From Chryseobacterium indologenes (GTDB taxonomy: Bacteria > Bacteroidota > Bacteroidia > Flavobacteriales > Weeksellaceae): a DNA stretch of 64,000 nt. A program made the translations under genes and the position numbers. Where the stretch lies: assembly GCA_016025055.1 (NCBI GenBank), contig CP065590.1:1116001-1180000 (forward strand), written 5' to 3'. Positions 59,078 to 64,000 of this stretch are shown piece by piece. The notes below the pieces were generated by a model, which saw only the letters and a program-made list of their open reading frames with translations, was not told where the DNA came from and searched no databases. The first letter of the stretch is position 1, and every line of letters starts with the position of its first letter.

Positions 59078-59112
59078 TTTAGAAGTTAGATGTTAGACAT
59101 TAGATGTTAGAT
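59078..59112. repeat. Second heptamer array (5 units)
   Basis: Five consecutive 7-bp units: TTTAGAA, GTTAGAT, GTTAGAC, ATTAGAT, GTTAGAT. It begins at the end of accB and lies in the accB-accC gap. Confidence 0.85.
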
Positions 59113-59133
59113 TAAATTCTACATTAAAATAAC

Positions 59134-59165
59134 ATTATCTAATTTTCAAATTATCTAATTTTCAA
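59134..59165. repeat. 16-bp direct repeat upstream of accC
   Basis: ATTATCTAATTTTCAA occurs twice in tandem, ending 10 bp before the accC start codon. Confidence 0.9.
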
Positions 59166-59175
59166 ATTGAAGAAG

Positions 59176-60531
59176 ATGTTCAAAAAAATATTAATAGCCA
59201 ATCGTGGCGAAATTGCAATGCGTATTTTACGTACTTGTAAAGAAATGGGAATCAAAACCGTTGCGGTATATTCTACTGCAGATAAAGACAGTCTTCATGT
59301 AAGATTTGCTGACGAGGCGGTTTGTATTGGTCCTGCTATGAGTAAAGACTCATACCTTAAAATTCCTAACATTATTGCTGCTGCAGAAATCACCAATGCT
59401 GATGCCATTCACCCTGGTTACGGATTCTTATCTGAGAATGCTAATTTCTCAAGAATCTGCCAGAAAAACGGGATCAAATTTATCGGTGCTTCTCCTGAGC
59501 AGATCGAAAAAATGGGAGACAAGGCCAATGCCAAAGCTACCATGAAAGCAGCAGGAGTACCTTGCGTACCGGGTTCTGACGGGTTGATCGAATCTTACGA
59601 ACACGCGGTAAAAGTTGCTGAAGAAACCGGATATCCGGTAATGATTAAGGCAACTGCCGGTGGTGGTGGTAAAGGGATGAGAGCAGTTTGGAAAGCTGAA
59701 GACCTTAAAGACCACTGGGAGTCTGCTATCCAGGAAGCCGTAGCTGCCTTTGGGAACGGAGGTATGTATATGGAAAAACTGATTGAAGAACCAAGACACA
59801 TCGAGATTCAGGTTGCCGGTGACCAATTCGGTAAAGCCTGCCACCTTTCTGAAAGAGACTGTTCTGTACAGAGAAGAAATCAGAAATTAACCGAAGAAAC
59901 ACCTTCTCCTTTCATGACAGATGAACTTCGTGAAAAAATGGGTGAAGCAGCTGTAAAAGCAGCAGAATTCATTGGATACGAAGGTGTAGGAACGATCGAA
60001 TTCCTTGTAGACAAGCACAGAAATTTCTATTTCATGGAAATGAATACAAGAATCCAGGTAGAGCACCCTATTACTGAGCAGGTAATTGATTATGACCTGA
60101 TCAGAGAACAAATTCTTCTTGCTGCGGGAACTCCTATTTCAGGAATCAACTATTACCCGAAATTACATTCAATCGAGTGTAGAATCAATGCAGAAGATCC
60201 TTATGCAGACTTCAGACCGTCTCCGGGAAAAATCACAGGATTAAATATCCCTGGAGGACACGGAATCAGAGTAGATACTCACGTTTATTCCGGATATACA
60301 ATCCCTTCCAACTACGACTCTATGATTGCTAAGCTTATCACTACGGCCCAGACCCGTGAGGAAGCCATTGCAAAAATGAGACGTGCGCTTGAGGAATTTT
60401 ATATTGAAGGAGTAAAAACTACTATTCCTTTCCACAGACAACTGATGGATAATGAAGATTATCTTGCAGGAAACTACACTACAAAATTCATGGAGGATTT
60501 TGTAATGGACAGAAAATATGATAATCACTAG
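59176..60531 (+). CDS. accC: Biotin carboxylase of acetyl-CoA carboxylase
   Basis: Carboxylates biotin on AccB using ATP and bicarbonate. The 451-residue protein opens [18 protein letters not shown] and has the ATP-grasp Gly-rich loop [13 protein letters not shown] (about 160-172) and the [16 protein letters not shown] segment. The start at 59176 is preferred over a TTG three codons upstream. A terminator follows. Confidence 0.96.
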   Translation: MFKKILIANRGEIAMRILRTCKEMGIKTVAVYSTADKDSLHVRFADEAVCIGPAMSKDSYLKIPNIIAAAEITNADAIHPGYGFLSENANFSRICQKNGIKFIGASPEQIEKMGDKANAKATMKAAGVPCVPGSDGLIESYEHAVKVAEETGYPVMIKATAGGGGKGMRAVWKAEDLKDHWESAIQEAVAAFGNGGMYMEKLIEEPRHIEIQVAGDQFGKACHLSERDCSVQRRNQKLTEETPSPFMTDELREKMGEAAVKAAEFIGYEGVGTIEFLVDKHRNFYFMEMNTRIQVEHPITEQVIDYDLIREQILLAAGTPISGINYYPKLHSIECRINAEDPYADFRPSPGKITGLNIPGGHGIRVDTHVYSGYTIPSNYDSMIAKLITTAQTREEAIAKMRRALEEFYIEGVKTTIPFHRQLMDNEDYLAGNYTTKFMEDFVMDRKYDNH

Positions 60532-60551
60532 AATTATCCTTAAATACCATT

Positions 60552-60583
60552 AAAACTGCTTCAGCAATGAAGCAGTTTTTTTT
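60552..60583 (+). terminator. accC terminator
   Basis: AAAACTGCTTCA-GCAA-TGAAGCAGTTTT hairpin followed by T's. Confidence 0.85.
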
Positions 60584-60694
60584 GCCATACCATAGCACCC
60601 GCACAGTAACTCTGATTTTTATCACATCTCTTTACTTTCACGGTTTTTGATTTAATATTATTTTTAATCATTATTTCGAAAAACTAATAAACCT

Positions 60695-61717
60695 ATGAAA
60701 AAACAAGTTTTGTTAGGCATGAGTGCCTTCCTTATGATTTCTATGTCTTCATGCTCAAATGATGACACCCTGGATCCTCCAGCACCTGAAACTGAAAATC
60801 CCATACAACCTGAAACGAACAGAGAATTCGGGACTTATAACGCATTAGGATACGGATACGATGTGACCGGAGAATATGCCAACGCCAACTATGCAGGATC
60901 TAAGGTTATTAATATTGATAAATTTAAAACGGAAAACAGTTCAAGACTATTGGATGAAACCGTTGGTTCTTATGAAAACATCGAGGAATACGGTGCAGAT
61001 GCTGCCGCCTATTCAAAGTTGCTGTCAGGAAAGGTTAATACCGTTTATGAGTTTCCATTGTATGGTAAAACGATATCAAATCCTTTCAAAGGATCACTTG
61101 CCGCAAATACGAATGCTTTCGACTCTCAATATATTTATGGGAGCTACAATACAATCATCAAGCAGAAAAGATACAGAGTGAACGCAACCTCAGAGTTGCT
61201 GGCCAACTATTTGACTCCTGAGTTTATAAAGGATATTGAGACCAGAAGTCCTCAACAAATTGTAGAGAACTATGGTACCCACGTTGCTAAAGATATTTAC
61301 ATCGGAGCCAAAATAGATGTTGTATTCCAGGCTAAAACTACAAATAATGATCGTCAGCTTGCTGCAAGAGTGGGTGTTATAACTGCTGTCAATACTTTAA
61401 GCTCGCAGGTATCAAGTGAGGAAGATCTTAAAGAAGCTGCAAAAAATTATGACAAAAAATTATTCTACAGAACGATAGGAGGTGATAAATCAAAAGGTTT
61501 TGCTCAAATCATTAACCTTGAAAACACTTCACCAAAGGCCAACATCGGCGCCTGGCAAAGTACCGTCACTAAGGACAATTCCGTTTTAGTAGATTTTGGC
61601 CCTAACGGTTTGATGCTCATTTATGATCTGGTAAATGATCCTGCTAAAAAAGCTGAGCTTAAAGCTTATGTTGATCAGTATATCAACACGCATAAAGTAG
61701 TTTTGGCTTCCAACTGA
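60695..61717 (+). CDS. MACPF-domain lipoprotein
   Basis: A 340-residue lipoprotein (lipobox SMSSC at about 16-20, then an Asn/Asp/Pro-rich tether). The perforin-like domain (about 45-330) has the MACPF signature YGTHVAKDIYIGAKIDVVF at about 193-211. In Bacteroidota such proteins include secreted antimicrobial toxins of the BSAP type, which kill related strains by forming pores. Here function is not shown; it could also act in envelope stress or predation. It is a single gene with a terminator. Confidence 0.82.
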   Translation: MKKQVLLGMSAFLMISMSSCSNDDTLDPPAPETENPIQPETNREFGTYNALGYGYDVTGEYANANYAGSKVINIDKFKTENSSRLLDETVGSYENIEEYGADAAAYSKLLSGKVNTVYEFPLYGKTISNPFKGSLAANTNAFDSQYIYGSYNTIIKQKRYRVNATSELLANYLTPEFIKDIETRSPQQIVENYGTHVAKDIYIGAKIDVVFQAKTTNNDRQLAARVGVITAVNTLSSQVSSEEDLKEAAKNYDKKLFYRTIGGDKSKGFAQIINLENTSPKANIGAWQSTVTKDNSVLVDFGPNGLMLIYDLVNDPAKKAELKAYVDQYINTHKVVLASN

Positions 61718-61741
61718 TTGTATATACATCTTCATTTACAT

Positions 61742-61773
61742 AAAATTCCGTCTTGCGTAAAGGCGGATTTTTT
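61742..61773 (+). terminator. Terminator of the MACPF gene
   Basis: TCCGTCTT / AAGGCGGA stem with one G-T pair, followed by a T run. Confidence 0.6.
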
Positions 61774-61978
61774 ATGCAAAAAAATAATGAAAAGTTAATC
61801 CGGAGAAAAACTTTTCCATAAAGATATATTACCTATAACGCTTCATTAACAAAGAAAATATTTTGTTTTACGAGTTTATTAAGCCTCAAAATTTACTTCA
61901 ATTCTATCAGTTGACCTCATTAGGTTTTGGTTCAATCATCTCATTAATATTGCTTAAATTTGTGAAAAATCAAAACAT

Positions 61979-63229
61979 ATGTCAACAGCAGAAACAACAA
62001 AAAACTCACAGTATTTTATTGACCTTGAAGACAAACACGGCGCACACAACTACCACCCTCTTCCAGTAGTTCTGGATCGTGGAGAAGGTGTTTTCGTGTG
62101 GGATGTAGAGGGCAAAAGGTATTATGATTTTCTTTCAGCATATTCTGCTGTAAACCAGGGGCATTCTCACCCTAAAATTGTTGGTGCATTGGTAGAGCAG
62201 GCACAGAAGCTGGCTTTAACGTCAAGAGCTTTCTACAACTCTAAATTAGGGGAATACGAACAAAAAATCACCACTCTTTTCGGGTTTGATAAAGTTTTAC
62301 CGATGAACTCCGGGGCTGAGGCTGTGGAAACGGCAGTAAAACTTGCCAGAAAATGGAGCTATGAAGTAAAAGGAATTTCTGAAAACGCAGCGAAAATCAT
62401 TGTTTGTGAAAACAACTTCCATGGAAGAACCACGACTATCGTTTCTTTCTCTAATGATCCGGATGCCAACCAGAATTACGGACCTTTCACTCCCGGATTT
62501 ATTAAAATTCCTTATAATGACATTGCAGCATTGGAAGAAGTTCTGAACAGAGAAGCAGGAAATATTGCAGCATTCTTGGTAGAGCCTATTCAAGGGGAAG
62601 CCGGAGTATATGTTCCGGATGAAAACTTCCTTAAAAATGCTTCCGAACTATGTAAAAAACATAACGTCCTTTTCATTGCTGATGAAGTACAGACAGGTAT
62701 TGCAAGAACGGGAAGACTGATCGCTTGTCACCATGAAGATGTACAGCCGGATATTTTGATCTTGGGGAAAGCCCTTTCAGGAGGAATGTATCCTGTATCT
62801 GCAGTTTTGGCCAATGATTCTATTATGAATGTAATTAAGCCCGGACAACATGGTTCTACGTTTGGAGGAAACCCTATTGCCTGTGCTGTAGCGGTAGCTG
62901 CTCTGGATGTCGTAGCTGATGAAAAATTATCTGAAAGAGCAGAAGAACTGGGGCAGTTATTCAGAAGTGAAGTTGAAAAGCTTATGGCCAAGACAGATCT
63001 TATTACCAAAGTAAGAGGAAAAGGCCTTTTAAATGCCATTCTCATCAATGATACTCCGGAAAGCTCTACGGCATGGAATCTTTGTTTACAACTGAAAGAA
63101 AACGGTCTTCTGGCTAAGCCGACGCATGGTAATATCATCAGACTGGCACCACCATTGGTCATCACAGAGGAGCAACTTCTTGATTGTATAAAAATTATTG
63201 AAAAAACGTTCCTGGAATATAAAAATTAA
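61979..63229 (+). CDS. rocD: Ornithine aminotransferase
   Basis: Transfers the delta-amino group of ornithine to 2-oxoglutarate in arginine and proline metabolism. The 416-residue class III PLP enzyme has [34 protein letters not shown] and the PLP Lys in [14 protein letters not shown]. The order of motifs and the [11 protein letters not shown]-terminus fit ornithine aminotransferase. A -7 box TAAATTTG lies at 61955-61962. The stop overlaps the end of a minus-strand glycosyltransferase by four bases. Confidence 0.94.
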   Translation: MSTAETTKNSQYFIDLEDKHGAHNYHPLPVVLDRGEGVFVWDVEGKRYYDFLSAYSAVNQGHSHPKIVGALVEQAQKLALTSRAFYNSKLGEYEQKITTLFGFDKVLPMNSGAEAVETAVKLARKWSYEVKGISENAAKIIVCENNFHGRTTTIVSFSNDPDANQNYGPFTPGFIKIPYNDIAALEEVLNREAGNIAAFLVEPIQGEAGVYVPDENFLKNASELCKKHNVLFIADEVQTGIARTGRLIACHHEDVQPDILILGKALSGGMYPVSAVLANDSIMNVIKPGQHGSTFGGNPIACAVAVAALDVVADEKLSERAEELGQLFRSEVEKLMAKTDLITKVRGKGLLNAILINDTPESSTAWNLCLQLKENGLLAKPTHGNIIRLAPPLVITEEQLLDCIKIIEKTFLEYKN

Positions 63230-64000
63230 TTTCTTCCAAGAACTTTTTCGTAAAACCTAAGATAATTATTGGACATCTCGGTATAGCTATACTGTTTTGT
63301 CCAATTTTTTATTTCCAGACTCATTTCTTTTTTATGAGTATTATACAGGGCCATCTTTTCTTTAAATAAATCCGCCATTTCTTTGGGATCAAAACTGTTA
63401 AAATAAAATGCCTTATCACCGCCGATTTCCGGAAGGCTTGTATATTTTGAAAGAAAAACAGGTTTTCCGAAAGCCATTGCTTCAATAGGCGGAATCCCAA
63501 AACCTTCTGCTATGGATGGATGACACATGGCATCAGCATGCTGAATTACGGCATATTTTTCTTCCTCGGAAAGATTCTTCAGAATATGAACTCTTTGTTC
63601 AAGGTTTAATTCTTTAATCCTATCCCGGACCTCATCTGCATAAGGCTGTTTTTCATCCGATGCAATCAGTACAAGATCATCCTCGATATAAGGTAACATT
63701 TCAACAAGAGTCAATTGATTCTTTTTATTGAACAGCACTCCGATGTTGAGTATATATTTTTTATTTTTTAGAAAGCTGTATTTTCCTAAATGATATTCTC
63801 TGTTGTCAGGAAGGTGTATTCCGTTGTGAATCACGACTACATCTTTCAGCTTATTAAGTGTAAAAAGGTCTTTATTCTGAATCAGGTTCTCTTTTGCATA
63901 CTCTGAAATACAGACAATATAATCTGCATTTTTCACATTATTCCTTACTTTCCCGAGCATTCTCCTTTTTTTGGATTCTGTAAGATTTTCATGTAAAAAA
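63226..64000 (-). CDS. Glycosyltransferase family 4, N-terminus outside window
   Basis: C-terminal part of a GT-B fold glycosyltransferase; the open frame continues past the window edge with [14 protein letters not shown]. The donor-binding lobe is visible, with [26 protein letters not shown] (the EGFG-type Glu motif). Similar enzymes build surface polysaccharides. It is convergent with rocD. Confidence 0.9.
   Translation of the reverse strand, partial: FLHENLTESKKRRMLGKVRNNVKNADYIVCISEYAKENLIQNKDLFTLNKLKDVVVIHNGIHLPDNREYHLGKYSFLKNKKYILNIGVLFNKKNQLTLVEMLPYIEDDLVLIASDEKQPYADEVRDRIKELNLEQRVHILKNLSEEEKYAVIQHADAMCHPSIAEGFGIPPIEAMAFGKPVFLSKYTSLPEIGGDKAFYFNSFDPKEMADLFKEKMALYNTHKKEMSLEIKNWTKQYSYTEMSNNYLRFYEKVLGRN

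Overview
The window looks like chromosomal sequence from a Bacteroidota of the Flavobacteriia, most like Chryseobacterium and relatives (Weeksellaceae). Evidence: AT-rich DNA; promoters of the Bacteroidota type (TTG, 16-19 bp, TAnnTTTG); weak Shine-Dalgarno signals; B-type succinate dehydrogenase; BshB1 for bacillithiol; a DUF3276 PUR-like protein; ribosomal protein THX; an ExbB-ExbD-ExbD-TonB cluster. Most of it is core genome. No insertion sequence, prophage, CRISPR array or rRNA operon was seen. One tRNA (His, GTG) is present.

Layout. 1-3.1 kb: sdhCAB (minus). 3.2-6.2 kb: ComEC-like protein and lpxB. 6.3-9.8 kb: DUF2480, DUF937, THX, a MATE pump and an ankyrin protein. 10-18 kb: aspS, a divergent PurA, a Crp/Fnr regulator and the Ku-LigD end-joining operon. 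18-24 kb: MscS, an SDR, nusB-DUF1573-yajC, an ABC exporter, DUF3276. 24-30 kb: a secreted FG-GAP protein, tRNA-His, bshB1, a TPR protein, a PstS-like lipoprotein. 30-37 kb: TonB energising cluster, leuS, a lipocalin-like lipoprotein. 37-43 kb: acyltransferase, glycosyltransferase, kdtA, NlpC/P60 and O-methyltransferase, then a small locus with a six-cysteine peptide. 43-52 kb: OmpA, tilS, dsbD, an orphan exbD, hydrolases, a DHH phosphoesterase. 52-64 kb: rpmH, ftsE, trmN6, a histidine kinase, ribE, pdxA, DUF177-rpmF, accB-accC, a MACPF lipoprotein, rocD and a glycosyltransferase cut by the window edge.

The most novel element is a 50-residue peptide gene at 42857-43009 (minus). It has a bacteriocin-type leader and a six-cysteine core spaced like an inhibitor cystine knot, with its own promoter and terminator. 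It faces a second small transcribed locus (about 43261-43415) across an inverted repeat. A second lead is a possible local regulon: the same 14-bp palindrome (TTGTCA-N2-TGACAA) lies at the same distance from the -7 box of the Crp/Fnr gene and of purA, and the Crp/Fnr copy lies in the intergenic region shared with Ku-LigD.

Caution on sequence quality: about ten genes, including essential ones (sdhB, lpxB, kdtA), are broken by single-base indels, mostly in A/T runs. I read these as sequencing or assembly errors and annotate each gene at its full repaired extent. The same error may have hidden other short genes.
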